From Amoebidium appalachense (Eukaryota > Ichthyosporea): 64,000 nucleotides of DNA. The notes beneath the pieces are model-generated. The model searched no databases, was not told the origin of the DNA, and saw only the letters and a program-made list of their open reading frames with translations. Below, one piece after another: positions 1 through 13,121 of this stretch (its first letter is position 1; each line of letters opens with the position of its first letter). The stretch is taken from positions 558,001 through 622,000 of the forward strand of contig CAVNZM010000009.1 in NCBI GenBank assembly GCA_963693365.1. The letters are read 5' to 3'. The position numbers and the translations under genes were made by a program.

Positions 1-54
1 CCCCCCCCCCCCCCCCCCCCCCACGCACACCCGCACACACGCCAACACACGTAC

Positions 55-747
55 CTGTGGTTGAGTCGATGATTGCAATGTGTGGGAACCCCTGAAATGG
101 GTAGTATGTGCCGTATGCTTTGCCCTCAGGCGTGTCCACGTTGATCTGTGGCCTATTGTCAGCACACAGGCACACATGGATGGGTAGGAGTAGATTGCTC
201 CGTTCAGTATGGTGGTAACACTCGTTTGTTCAGTATGGTGGTAACACTGGTTTGTTCAGTATGGTGGTAACACTCGTTTGTGAACAAATAGAGGGAGGAG
301 GGCGGTGTGTGTGTGTGTGTGTTCTTAGTGCAACAGCTTGAAATGGTGAGGGGGACTTAGGAAATGGCAAAGTATACAGCACACATGTTGATTTGGTGTA
401 TGCACAGGTAAGATCGTGTGTTTTTTGCAGCGTACAGAACAAGAAGTGCACGTGCCCAGACAAAATCATTGCTGCTACACATGCAAACCAGGCACATGGA
501 TACACATTCCCATATCCAAGCACCCCCACCAGCAAGCTCATTGCACATAACAGGTTAACACACAAACACACACACACAAACATCCACCCACCCACCCACC
601 CACCCACCCTCCCGCCCACCCATCCACCCACCCACCCACACCGGCAACATCCACCCACACACCCACCCATACTGACACACGGACACGTACACACATCCGC
701 CCACCCACCCTCCCACCCACCTAAACCCCCCCCCTCCCCCCCCCCTC

Positions 748-778
<31 letters not shown>

Positions 779-1179
779 ACCACACACACACCCACCCATC
801 CACCCACCCACCCACCCACCTGCCACAGAATGAAGTTCTCCCTGACCAGGCGCACCACCGGGGCCTCTCTCCACAAATCTCTGTTGAGTGTCTGGCACAC
901 AAACTCATCGCTCTTCTGCAGGTTGGCTAGCACGTGCTTGCCCTCGTGTTGCCCCTGCTGCTTGGCCTGGGGGGGGGGGGGGGGGAGAGGGGGGGGGGGG
1001 GGGGGAGGGGGAGAATGGGGGGGATTAGAATGCCTTACAGAGTACGAAGCACATGTGAACTAGGGACAAGACAGTACATATTTCGTTGTATTTATTGAAA
1101 AAAGAGGGGAAAAAAAAGATAAAAAGACATCCACAAAGACCTGGGGGGAGGAAGGGGGGGGGGGCGGGGGTGGGGGGGG

Positions 1180-1269
<90 letters not shown>

Positions 1270-2117
1270 GGGTGGGAGGGAGGGAGGGAGGGAGTGAGGG
1301 AGGGAGGGAGAGAGAGAGAGAGAGAGAGAGAGAAGGAGGGGAGAGGTGAGGGATGTGAAGGAGGGAGGGGTGAGAGAGGCTTTATTGTTAAACTACCTCT
1401 TCACTTCATTGGTTTATGATGTCTCATTGGCCAATTTTCAATCGTACAGCACTTGTTGGGTGTTGCATGGCATGGCATGGCATGGTTGGGTGTTGCATGG
1501 CACCCGGGGGGGGGGGGGGGGGGGGTTGCCAACCTGGTTTAGTGAGCCAACAAACATCAGGTCCAGGGGGGGTCTAAACATTTTGGCCAGCGTATCCATC
1601 TTGTCAAGGTCACCAGCCCCCATTTCTGTCGGCCCATGCTAGATCAATACCACGTGTCGAAACTAAAAAGGCACATGGAGCACACTCATACACACACACA
1701 CTCACACAAACACCCACATATGTCCATACATACACACACCCCCCCCCACACACACATGCGAACATACACATTCACACGCATCCAATAAATGTTCACCCAC
1801 CAGCCATCCACAAAGACACGTATCCTTGTACAGATCCCCACCCTCCCCCCCCCCCCCCCCCCCCCCCCCCCCAACAACAACAAAAAAAAACAAAAAAAAC
1901 AAAACAAACAAAAATCAACACGTACACAAACGCGCAGACACAAGCAAACGACACATGTAATACCCCATCACCACTTTCAAACTGTCATATCGCTTATTTT
2001 GTGCATTTGAGCATCCCCCCCCCCCCCCCCTCCCCCCCCCCCCTCACCCTCCAGCCGCCCAAATAGCACGGCCACACGGTTGGCCTCAAAGCACATGCAT
2101 GCCCACACACACACACG

Positions 2118-2152
<35 letters not shown>

Positions 2153-3022
2153 CCAGCCAGTCACATGACCCTATTTCTCCCAGTGCAAACACCCTGAGCA
2201 CCCAGCCCCCACACAAGACACCTACTGGCCTCATCTCGAAAGTTCCGGAAAGCTTCCACGGGTTTCTTTGCAAAAGCATTCTGGGGCAGACTGTTGGGGT
2301 TGAATTCGTGCACTGCGGCGATGAAAGGGTTAATATCAGAAGAGAGAACTATTCAGTGTGCGGCATTCATCTTATGTTTTATGGGATTGTGACAGTTGTG
2401 CTGCAATCGAATGAGTGGGCTTGCATAGGTTGATAAGTTGGTGGAAGACGTGCTTCTGCATGAATGGCTTGCAGATAAAAGTTGTGATAGAACAGACAAT
2501 CATATCCGGTATATTCCCTTTACCCACAAATATATAGTGAAAGCCGAACATGCACCACCACCTAATCAAGCTCGAGCCCACACATCCGATGCCCCCCCCC
2601 CCCCCCTTCCCCCCCCCCCCCCCCCCCCCCCCATACACCCCTATACAAGGGGGAAAAAAAAAGAAGAAAAAAATATTTGCCCTCCCCCAACCGTTCCCCC
2701 GATCATCCCTCCTTCCTCCCTCCTCCTCCCCGCCCCCTCTTTGACTGCCGGGGCCACCCACCCTGGTGTTCGACCAGTCTGGCCCTTGTTGCCGGTATGG
2801 GTGCACGCACCTCCTCCTCCCCATCCTGAACACCCCCCCACATGTCCTCCTCCTCCCCACCACCACGCTGCCGCTTCTTGCCCCGGTCCTCTTTTCCTTT
2901 TGCACTGCTGGGAGGGTCTGTGAGGTTACGTAGCACACAGGCTCATTCCTACGGCTTGAGTGTTTTGAGGATGCCTGCCTATGCAATTGCATGAGCACAT
3001 CCCAGCTCTTCAGGACATACGC

Positions 3023-3121
<99 letters not shown>

Positions 3122-3306
3122 CCACTCTCTCTCTCTCTCTCTCTCTCTCTTGCCACCTTCCCCCCCCCCCCCCCCCCCCCCCCCAACACAAACACCCACG
3201 TGTACATACATAAAAAAAGACGCACACACACACACACACACAGACACACATCCACAAACAAGCACATGTGCACACACCCACAAACACACTTACTCCCCCC
3301 CACTCC

Positions 3307-3345
<39 letters not shown>

Positions 3346-3749
3346 TTTTGGTTGTGACTGCGCTGCCTCCACTGTCCCACCCCCACCATCCAGAAACATC
3401 GACACCGCGGTTTCCAAGTCGTTTCCACATGCCTGCACCAAACACGGTCAGAGACACTTCATGTGGTGCACTTAAGTCCATCTTTCCTCTTTGTAGAGCG
3501 ACTGGACGGAGGATAGTATTTTGGGGGGCGGAAGGGTTGGGGGTTGGGGGTTGAGGTTTTGAGGGGGGGAACTAAGCTCTTGCCGCCCACTAACACACAC
3601 ACCCATTCTAGCAGATTTGCTCGAAATAGGGAAAGAAATATGATGTGTGTAGGATGAATGGAGTAACCGTGGTATCTGAATGCTAGGGGCGGTTGTGAAA
3701 GCCAGGGGGTAGAACTGAATATAGCTGCTTAGGCCCACGGTGGTTGCGA

Positions 3750-3783
<34 letters not shown>

Positions 3784-4525
3784 TTCCCCCCCCCTTCCCT
3801 CTCCCTCCCTCCCTCCTTTCCTCTTCTCCCTCTCCCTCTCCCCCCACCCTCTCTCCATCTCTATCTCTCTCCCCATTCTCTCTCTCTCTCCACCTCCCCC
3901 CTCCCCCCCTCTCTCCCCCCTCTCGCTCTCTCTGTCTCCCCCTCCTCCTCCCCCCCTTCCCTCCTCCCTCGCTTCATCTTTCGCCGTTTCGTTCTAAACC
4001 TACCATACAATACCCCCGCAACCCCTCGTTACTAAGCCTCTCCCCACACCTCAGGATCTTACACACGGGCTGGCAAGAGTGTGTCAGAATATCAGAGGTA
4101 ACAGAAAGTGGAGCTGGAGGGTAACTTCACACTCGACAGCACCTTGTCTGATGCGGATGCGGAGGATGCAGAGCAGGCACATGTACGGGAAGAAGTTGCA
4201 TTTGAAGGGGAGAGGGGAGAGGGGTGGGGGGCGAGAGGGGGGAAGAGAAGGGGCGAGAAAGTGGGAGGGAGATCCAGAGAGAGGGAGGCAGCGAGGAAGG
4301 GTTTTTGAGTTAAAGGGGTATACGGATTGAGTTCGGTTGTGCAGCTCTGAGCTATTGGGGGAAAATACCATTTAAGGAGCCTGGGAGAGAGGGGGGGGGA
4401 GAGGGGGGGGGGGGTGGGGCGAAGGGGGTGGGGGGGGGGGGGGGGTCAGCCACCTCCAGCATGTTCTGGGCCTCGACCACCGTGGCGCCGGTGATGTCCA
4501 TAAACTGAGCAACAAGATCGTCCAT
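55..4525 (-). CDS. UBXN7/UBXD7-like UBA-UAS domain protein, 5' part (3' end off the left edge)
   Basis: Seven minus-strand exons keep consistent phase: 4454-4525, 3344-3432, 2762-2907, 2226-2312, 1534-1625, 820-966 and 55-145. Exons 1-2 join to MDDLVAQFMDITGA...QNMLE|ACGNDLETAVSMFLDGGG, a UBA-like domain of the FAF1/UBXN7 type (residues about 1-45). Exon 3 is charged (KKRQRGGGEEED) and ends EEVRAPIPATRARLVEHQ, typical of UBXN7 linkers. Exons 5-7 give the thioredoxin-like UAS domain: LAKMFRPPLDLMFVGS, CQTLNRDLWREAPVV, RENFILWQ, then FPHIAIIDSTTG. The UBX domain that binds p97/VCP should lie beyond base 1. Known family role: ubiquitin-binding adaptor that links p97 to cullin-RING ligase substrates. 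The exon 3 acceptor (base 2908) was chosen to keep phase and is the least certain boundary. The gene is divergent from gene A, with only 555 bp between start codons. About 241 codons are visible. Confidence 0.82.
1182..1262 (+). repeat. (GA)n microsatellite
   Basis: About 80 bp of pure GA in an intron of the UBXN7-like gene, followed by (GGGA)n and more GA to about 1334. Confidence 0.95.
3026..3150 (+). repeat. (CT)n microsatellite
   Basis: Nearly pure CT with one CCCCA interruption, in intron 2 of the UBXN7-like gene (GA on the sense strand). Poly-C and (CA)n follow to 3343 and end against the exon 2 donor. Confidence 0.95.
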
Positions 4526-5080
4526 ACTCGCAACAAAAAGAGCGGCTACAGAGCCACAGTGGCGCGCAGGAACATGTGGGCTCCTTGTGTGACTACTAGA
4601 GTTACAGTTTGACACTTCAAGTACACCACCGTGAGAGGCTAAGTTTTCTCGAGTTCTGTTTGGTTTTATTTCGCGCCATTTCATAGTCTGCGGACATGAC
4701 GTCATTTCACTCTCTCTCAGCCCAGATATGTCCAAATATTGCCTGATGCAAGTAGTGGCTTCAGAGTGTAGACTAAACAATGGATGCCTCTGTGTGATTT
4801 TCACGTACCCCCGCAAACCCCACGCAAAACTGTTGACCAGTCTAGTTGAGGCTATGACCGACCGATTATCGATGTTGTCTGTAAGTCATCTTCCTGTTAC
4901 ATATAAAAGATTCACCTCCTTTATAAATCATTTAGGCAAGTTTAAAGCAGGCCACACACCTCTATACCCATGCTTGACAGCACAATGGCACTGGATGATC
5001 AAGCCAACTTATTTGGCAGTTGACAACCCAAACGAACACCCCTGCGCTCTTAATCCCACGATTAGTGTTGTAAGCACGCC
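4526..5080. promoter_or_regulatory. Divergent promoter region between the UBXN7-like gene and gene A
   Basis: This 555 bp separates two start codons on opposite strands and is almost free of the simple repeats that fill the rest of the window. It contains a perfect palindromic CRE, TGACGTCA, at 4697-4704, the classic CREB/ATF bZIP site. No convincing TATA box or CCAAT box was seen. A shared bidirectional promoter is inferred from geometry and the CRE, not shown. Confidence 0.5.
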
Positions 5081-5215
5081 ATGGCTGGTGTGGGCAATTA
5101 TGTCAGAGCTGATTGTAAGCCTCCTAACAACCGCCCTGATGAATTGGCTGGAAATCAGACAAGCGCATGGGCAGGGGGAGAACAGAGCCTGGACGGTAAG
5201 TTTTTTTTTTTTTTT

Positions 5216-5246
<31 letters not shown>

Positions 5247-5289
5247 GGGGGGGAAGGGGGGGGGGGGGGAGGGGGGGAGGGGGGGAGGA

Positions 5290-5320
<31 letters not shown>

Positions 5321-6513
5321 AAGGGGGCGGTTAGTTGAACACTTGAAGAATTAGCCGTTTGATGTGAGCAGGCATCTAAGTTCCTTGCAAATAACTAGAG
5401 TAGTGATAAGTAATATAGTAATATAGTAATATACAGTAATATAGGCACATGCCATCTAAAATTGCACGACACAGCCAACTGCTGCTTCGTGTAGAGCGGA
5501 CCAGTATTCCTCATTCCTTTCTCTACATTCTTCTCTTTCATGCTCTTCTTGTATGTAAAGAGCCGATAGTGGTAAGGGTCTAAAAGACACATGTGCATGA
5601 GTGATTAAAATGACAGGTGCGGTGGTATTGTCTCTGTGGATTCGTTGCTGCCTCTCGCGTTAGTGCTTTCTATTATTTGCCTAACACATGATGCAGCCCT
5701 GCTGATGGACACGTTTCTACGGCATCTGGACAACGCATTACTTGGTTCCGAAGACCGTGAACCACGGCAGGTATGATATGGTGTGCATGCTGCAGGGTCT
5801 ACTTCTTGAACTTCTTCCACCACGGCAATCAGCCCAAAGCTTTAGTCCTGACTTCGGTCCGTTCAGTGTTTGGCATGCATTCTAATTTCTTTTGGCCCAT
5901 TAGCCAGAACACGGCATACATTCTAATTTCTTTTTGCCTATTTACCAGAAACGCTCTTCGTGGTGGTTGTGAGATAGTGTGTGTGAGTCTGCGCACGTAC
6001 GTGTGCTCGTGGAGGAGGGTTGAACGGTTGTTCCGGGAGAGGGTGGGAAGGGGAAGCCATTCAGAAAGCTTGGTGGGGGGATTCGTTGGGGGTAGTCAGA
6101 AAATCAAGGTGGCCGGGTGGGGAAGCGGGGCTGACAGTTTCTGGCTGAGAAGTTTGTGGGATATTGGAGCTGGTAAGTGGATATAGGCACAACAAATTGA
6201 TCGATGTAACTAGCCAACACCCCTTCTCTTCGTGTGAGGGGGCCAGGGGCAGAACAGAGGGAGGCTTCTGCTGATTGTGCGCCTCGGGAGGGGAGGAGAG
6301 GGGTTGGGGGGTTGGGGGGGGTTTGGATAAGGGCAGTAACGATACAACCGTTACACGTTGTCCGTCCTTGGGTTAACACCTAGAGAATAGTGGGGATGGA
6401 GGAAGAGGCGATTATCAAGGGTGATGAAAGAAAGAAAGTCCACATGGTAAGTTACTGACCAACAACCCCCCCCTCCTCCCCTCCCCCCCCCCCCCCCCCC
6501 CTCCCCCCCCCCC

Positions 6514-6549
<36 letters not shown>

Positions 6550-7861
6550 TTCCTATGTAACCTACTCCTTTGTCCTCCCGTACACAGGCACGTGCCGGGT
6601 CTGGTTTCTCAGGCCCTCTTCATGCATCCAGCCAGCCGGAACTTTACCGCCACTCCCCCCTGCACTTGAAAGCAGTGGGAGATGGGGACCGGAGAGCCGA
6701 CAAATCAAGCAGGAGCCTACAGCCAGCAACACGCACTATGGGCACTATGCAACCCAACATGCCCATTTGCAGGGGGCCCACCAGCACATGCATGGTGGGC
6801 ACACACAGCAACAGGTTGCTGGGCACCAACCAGCAGACAGCTATCATTCCAGCAACCAACACCATCACCCGCTGGGCCAATTTCACCGACCCAGGGCATC
6901 ATCATTGGGTCAGAGGGACCGTAGCCAGAGAGCATTTTCAGGCGGCTTTGAGCATCCGGGTGGGCCGGGATCCCACACAGCAAGAAAGGGGCCCTCTCCA
7001 CTAAGCGCCGACACCACCGTGTCTACACACAGTCCCCAGCCATCACAGCAATACCTAGTAGACATGCGGCATTTCCAGTATCCACACCCCATCACCACAT
7101 CTGACAGGGTGGGTAGACGGCCCTCCTGGGACCTGGGTTTTGCTTGCCACCCTTCCGGGCCACCAGAAAGTCCCCATGCGGTATCACGGAGCATGAGTCA
7201 GATTGTGCTTGGACGGAGGGGGTCAGAGTCATCAATCCAGTCTGGGTGCTGGGCTCAGGGCACTAAGGCCCCTGTGGGCAGAACAAGATCTAGGGCAGAT
7301 GCGGGTCATTCAAGCCCGGCAAGGTGTGTGGTGTGTGCTGTTTGTGCTTTCTCTTTCTCTAGCTTGGCCACGCACTGACTTGCTCGCTAAAATATGGATT
7401 GTGGTATGGGTGAAGCTGAGTCCATCGCGCGTGTGCCCTAACTCTTTATCTCCTTGATGATGACTTTCTTTCTTTTTCTCTTTCTTCTCTCTCTGCATGT
7501 GTGATATGTGTACGTGTGTGTGTGTGTGGGTTGGGGAGGGGGGGAGGGGGGAGGGGAGAGGGGGAGGCGGGGAGGGGGGGGGTTGGGCACGGCTTGTGCG
7601 GGGGTTCGGTTGCTTGAATGTTGGGTAAAAAACAATGGTGGATGTCTTTCAACCAATAGTATACGAGCCCTAATTCCAACTCTTCATTAGTTCTTGAGTG
7701 CTGCTTTTGGGCGTGCACGTGTATGTATGTGTTCCTGGACAACAGCTTTGGCACCTGTGTGCTTGGTCAAGGAGTGGGTGGGTGGAAAGCTCGGGGAGGG
7801 GAGACAGGGGGGTGGGAAGGTGCGTTTTTTTTTTTTTTTTTTTTTTTTTTTGGGGGGGGGG

Positions 7862-7892
<31 letters not shown>

Positions 7893-9399
7893 AGGGGGGG
7901 AGGGGGGAGAGGGGGTGATATGACTACAGACGTAGGGAGTGGTACGGCTATGTCCTGTGTTGGCCAACTTCAGCAACCACAATGCTGAGTCTGAATCACT
8001 GCTACTTTTCACAGGGCCGGGGTCAGAGAGCCTGCAGACCCGTTATCTCTGGTGGGTGGCTGTGGAAACGCCAATGGGCAATGCTGGGTTAGAGGGTTAG
8101 ATAGAAGTTGCAGGTAGAGGGGGAAGGAGCATGAAGTAGGAGGTGTGTGGGGTGGAAGATGCATTGTCGGTGGTTCGGAAGAAAGAATGGGACTTTATGG
8201 ATTGCGCTGTTGGATAAGTAGATAAGCCGCATTATATTAGCCACCACCAACTATTACCCAAAGGCGTAACACACCCTTGGCATATTCTGATATATATCCC
8301 CCCCCCCCCCCCCTCCCCCTTTTTTTCTCGGGTGCATGCACCTTTGCTTTCATTGGATGCACGGACACACACACACCATAATACCAAAAAAACATTTCGG
8401 GGAAAAGAGAGAGAGACACATGCACACCAGTCAAACTGGAACAGACATGCGCACACCTTTTTTTGTGTGTGCATACACTTGACATAACCACGTGACAGCC
8501 TGTCAGCACACACACCGTGGGACACACACACACACGCATGCACACGCACACACATGTACACCGCAGCGCGCGCACACACACACACACGCACACACACACA
8601 ACACACACACACACACACACACACACAGCGTACATACACATACACATGCATATATACAAAACAATGACACCCACACACCACACACAAATACACAAGCTCC
8701 GTACACGCACCGTTGCACAAACGGTCATCTGTAGGCACACATACACACACGCTAGTTTCTACCGACAGTCTCACCTGAGCACACCTGCCCCAGCTTGCCT
8801 GCACGAACATGCCCTCACTCACGTAAATGACCACCTTCATTTTCACCATTCCCCAGTCTGGTAGTTTAGCTTGTATCGCGAGTTCATGCACTGCGCATTT
8901 GCATTTTTCAACCTACAGAACCAGCATAGCTAGTGCTGTGTTTAACCTGTGATATGCACACACAGGGTCTTCGCAGGTCTGGGGCCATGACGGAGCAGCA
9001 GCGGCGAGACAGCATGAGGGACTCTCTCAGGGACCTGCAGATGCTGGTGCCCAACATGCGCCCAGGCACAACACGCGTGCGCATGCTGCAGCAATGTACG
9101 TGTCTTATATCTTTCTTGCTCGGTGCAGTTAGCAGTGGCCATGCGTTTCAACCAGGGATAGTATCCGGGTACCAGGCAAAGAAGTTGGGAAGATGGTATC
9201 TGACATTTTTATCTTTGGGGCGTTATCAACTCCCATGCAATCGTGGTTTTTGTGCTTGCTGCTTTGCCTCTTATTTTCCGTGGGGAGTGCGGGGGAGAAG
9301 TTTTTTCTCCCTTTCTTTCTTTCTTTCCTTCTTTCTTTCTTTCTTTTTTTTTTTTTTTTTAACTTTTTCTTCCCTCCCTTTTTTGGTGGTGGTGGTGGT

Positions 9400-9432
<33 letters not shown>

Positions 9433-9593
9433 GGAGGGGGATTTGCAAGCAGGATTGCAGCTATTGTAGCATGAAGCTGCAGTGGGATGAGCGGACACCA
9501 CATCCAGTGTGGCATGGGTTTTATTTGGGCCGTGCGTTCATGTCCTCCATTTAACTACACTACATTCACAGATACTGAACACACACACACACA

Positions 9594-9649
<56 letters not shown>

Positions 9650-9803
9650 AACCAGCAGCAGCTCCCCCCCTCTCCCCCGCCTAGCCCCCCCACCCCCTCC
9701 CCGCCCCTCCCCCCTCCCCCCCTCTCTCCCAACCTCGGCACGTCCAAATACACCCATCCTCACAGGCACCCAAATCGACCTGGGGGGGGGGGGGGGGAGG
9801 GGG

Positions 9804-9842
<39 letters not shown>

Positions 9843-10805
9843 AACCATGTGAAGGGAAAGGAACTGATATTGCTGTTTTGTTGAGGGTTCTTCGTCAACT
9901 CGTCGTCTCTTTTTAGCGAGATTTGATCGGGAAATGCCCGTGCATTGCACATGGGAAGAAGTGTAGTGTTTTTTTCCCCCGGGCAGGAGGGGGGAGAGAG
10001 GCAGCGTCCGGGGGAAGGGGGAGAGGAGGGGGGAGAGGGAAGCTTAGGTTATAGGGTGGCGTGTAGCCTATGCATTGACACGGTCTTTTTCCCCCCTCAG
10101 CGGTGGAGTACCTGTCCCTGCTCAAGCGGCAGGTATCTGAGCTGCAGGGAGCCTTGCGGCTGGGCGGTGGGCCGGGGGGGGGATCAGCAGCAGTTTGCAG
10201 CCCTGGTCGAGGCCGTGGCAATGCGCCTGAAGGGCCCGGACTCAAATGCTGTCACCGTCACTTACAAGGACAAGACGGAGGTAAGGGGGGAAGGGGGGGG
10301 GGGGGGCTGTGGGGGGTGCTGGGTAATGGTCGTGGCATTGGATGTGATGTGCACTCGATTGCACGTCTTTAGGACCTAGGCAAGATGGGCAAGCATACTG
10401 TGCGACACATACGTGCGCGCACAGGCGCACACATACATACACACATGCACACACACAAACACATACGCACATACACACACCTGCGAGCACACACTCTCAC
10501 TCACTCACTCACTCACGTACACACGTACACACACACTCAATAAACAATCACACACTCGCTCACATATATACTCACACACACACACACCCATCCACACGCA
10601 CACACATGTGAGGGCACTTGCACGCACACACCTTTTTCCTCTCCGACTCCCCACCTCTGATGATGGGGTGGGCACACAGATGCAGTATGTGGAGCTGCAG
10701 AGTACGTCGGAGCTTTGGGATGTGGCCCGGACGGCAGCCGGGGGTGAGATTAAACTCACGCTGCGGGTCCGGAGACCTCACGAGTGGGACGCCGTCTACG
10801 GTTCG

Positions 10806-10893
<88 letters not shown>

Positions 10894-12803
10894 ACGCGCG
10901 CGCGCGCGCGCGCGCATACACGTGTGTGCGTGCGTGAGTGCTTGCGTGCGTGAGTGCGTGCTTGGTTGCTTGCCGGATGTTCGGGCATGTTCCTTATGCA
11001 ACGTGATTCACTTTTCAAGAAATACACGGGATAAGAGTGTTCTTGCTGCCTGGGTCTCTTACCTGCTGTCTTTAGAAATAGGAAGATAATTTGGACAAGG
11101 GAGGGTATGGTGAGCGAGTATGTGGGTGGGTAGTTGGTTGGGCGAATGGACGGGCGGGTGGTGCGGAGTGTGGGTTCGTATGTGTATGTGGGGGGAGGGG
11201 GAGGGGGGGGGGGGGGGGAAGAGGGGAAGGGGGGGGGGGGGGGAGGACCGTGTCAACCCCGCAGCCATGCGCAATGTTATACTCACATGTGTTTTGTGCA
11301 CATCAGGGCAATGGCGACCCACCAAAAGCCGAGTCAGACTCTGCGGTATGTATCAACACCCCGTGTACCGCATGTATGTGGGTGTGGTATATGTGCAAGG
11401 GTCGGTTTGTAACATGCAGTGGTCCATTTTGCCTCGTTTGCCTGTGCGATATGTATGGTGGTGCTTGGACTGTCTGCATGCACACTAACAGGGTTTGGGG
11501 CTTGGGCAGGATTGGGATCGCTTGTTCGATTGCAACAACCACCAATCATTGGAGGAGGAGACACATACCCTGGACAAGGTGGGTCGCTGTGTTCCGGGGC
11601 CAGAGATATTCCTTCTAGAAGCTGTTATAACATTGACAGCAGATAATGGTTTGCCATGTGGGATGGGCATATGCATTGGCGTGCATATCATGTGCACGAG
11701 CCTTTCTTAAGGGGCCAGGAGGATTAAGAGGTGGTGTTTTTAATGTGTTTGAAGCGTTTAACAGACCCCCACATTTCTGTTTTACAGGGCGGGTGCCCAG
11801 ATTGATGAGCTCAATTAGCGTGCAATTTCCACACACGCTTGCAGTGCTTGCGCTAACTTTCTGCACCAATCGGCCTTATGCAGTCATATGATTGGCCGGA
11901 CATGGGAAATCTTTATAGGAATCGTTTGCTTCGCTCAGAAATTGCTGTTAGAGTCAAACCGCCGGCCAATCGTATCCCAACGGCCTGCCTTATGCTGATT
12001 GGTGCAGAAAGACAGTGCAAGCACTGCAGTTGCAAACCCAATGTCGACGGATCAATCTCGGTGGATTGACAGACTTAATGGCGGCTGCTGAATGGTCAGA
12101 GGCGTGTGTGGGTTGTAGCTTTCTGTCGGGAGCCGTTATAATGGGACGTGTGCCTGCATCTTTAAGTTCCTGACGGGTGGCACCCAGGAACCAAGTGCCG
12201 AGGCTGTGGAGCTGCTCTATTCACGCATGCAGAGCAATGCACTTCACAACTTGGGCCCCCCACAGTACAAAACAGAGGTGGGTGTTTGCTGCAAACGGTG
12301 TGCATGCCCCGGCGAGCACTTGCTTGTGTGCTTGTGAGTGCGTGCATGTGTTCTCATTTGGGGGAGTGTTAAGAGGGGCGGCCTCGGGGAGAGGGGTGGG
12401 GTGGTGGTGGTGGTGGTGGTGGGGGGGGGGGGGGGGGGGGGGGGGGGGAGGGGGGATGAGATGGGTTATGATGGTTTTGAAGGTACTGTGTACCAGGGCT
12501 CATGGCTGCAACAATAGCCATACTCATGTAATGCCGGATAGCAATGAGATGTCAGCCTACCTAGCGACCCGTCGACAAGGTAATTGCTTTGTGGATGTGG
12601 GTCTCACTATATTTTGTGTTTGAGAGACATACTACGCTTAGAGTGATAATGCAAAAGTAGTGATGTTCCCCTCTTTCCTTTGTTCATGGGGCCGTGTTCA
12701 CAGGAGTGGCAGCTGGCACGTATCCGGCGGTACCTCAAGGCCTGCGACAACGACGTGGAAGAGGCCCACCGCATGCTCACGGCCCACCTGGACTGGTATG
12801 CAC

Positions 12804-12872
<69 letters not shown>

Positions 12873-13085
12873 ACACAGGCACACATGCTCTGGGTGTATG
12901 GCCATCAAAGGGCTATGTGGCACTAAGGGTAGGGGGCCGGCAGGATTCACACGGTGCAGCCAGAGCGGATCGAGCGGTCGGAGGTGTATGGGCTGCTGCG
13001 GGCCAACGTGCTCTACTGGCACCGCACAGACCTGCACGGCCACCCGACCCTCGTCTTCCGCGTATGTGCCTGTGTATGTGTCTGT

Positions 13086-13121
<36 letters not shown>

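Noticed and set aside
393-833. Long open frames of Pro/His/Thr, Cys/Val or Gly/Arg/Glu repeats here and across the window
   Set aside because: They are translations of CCCA, GT, GA and poly-G tracts, present in several frames at once, with no codon bias or splice logic.
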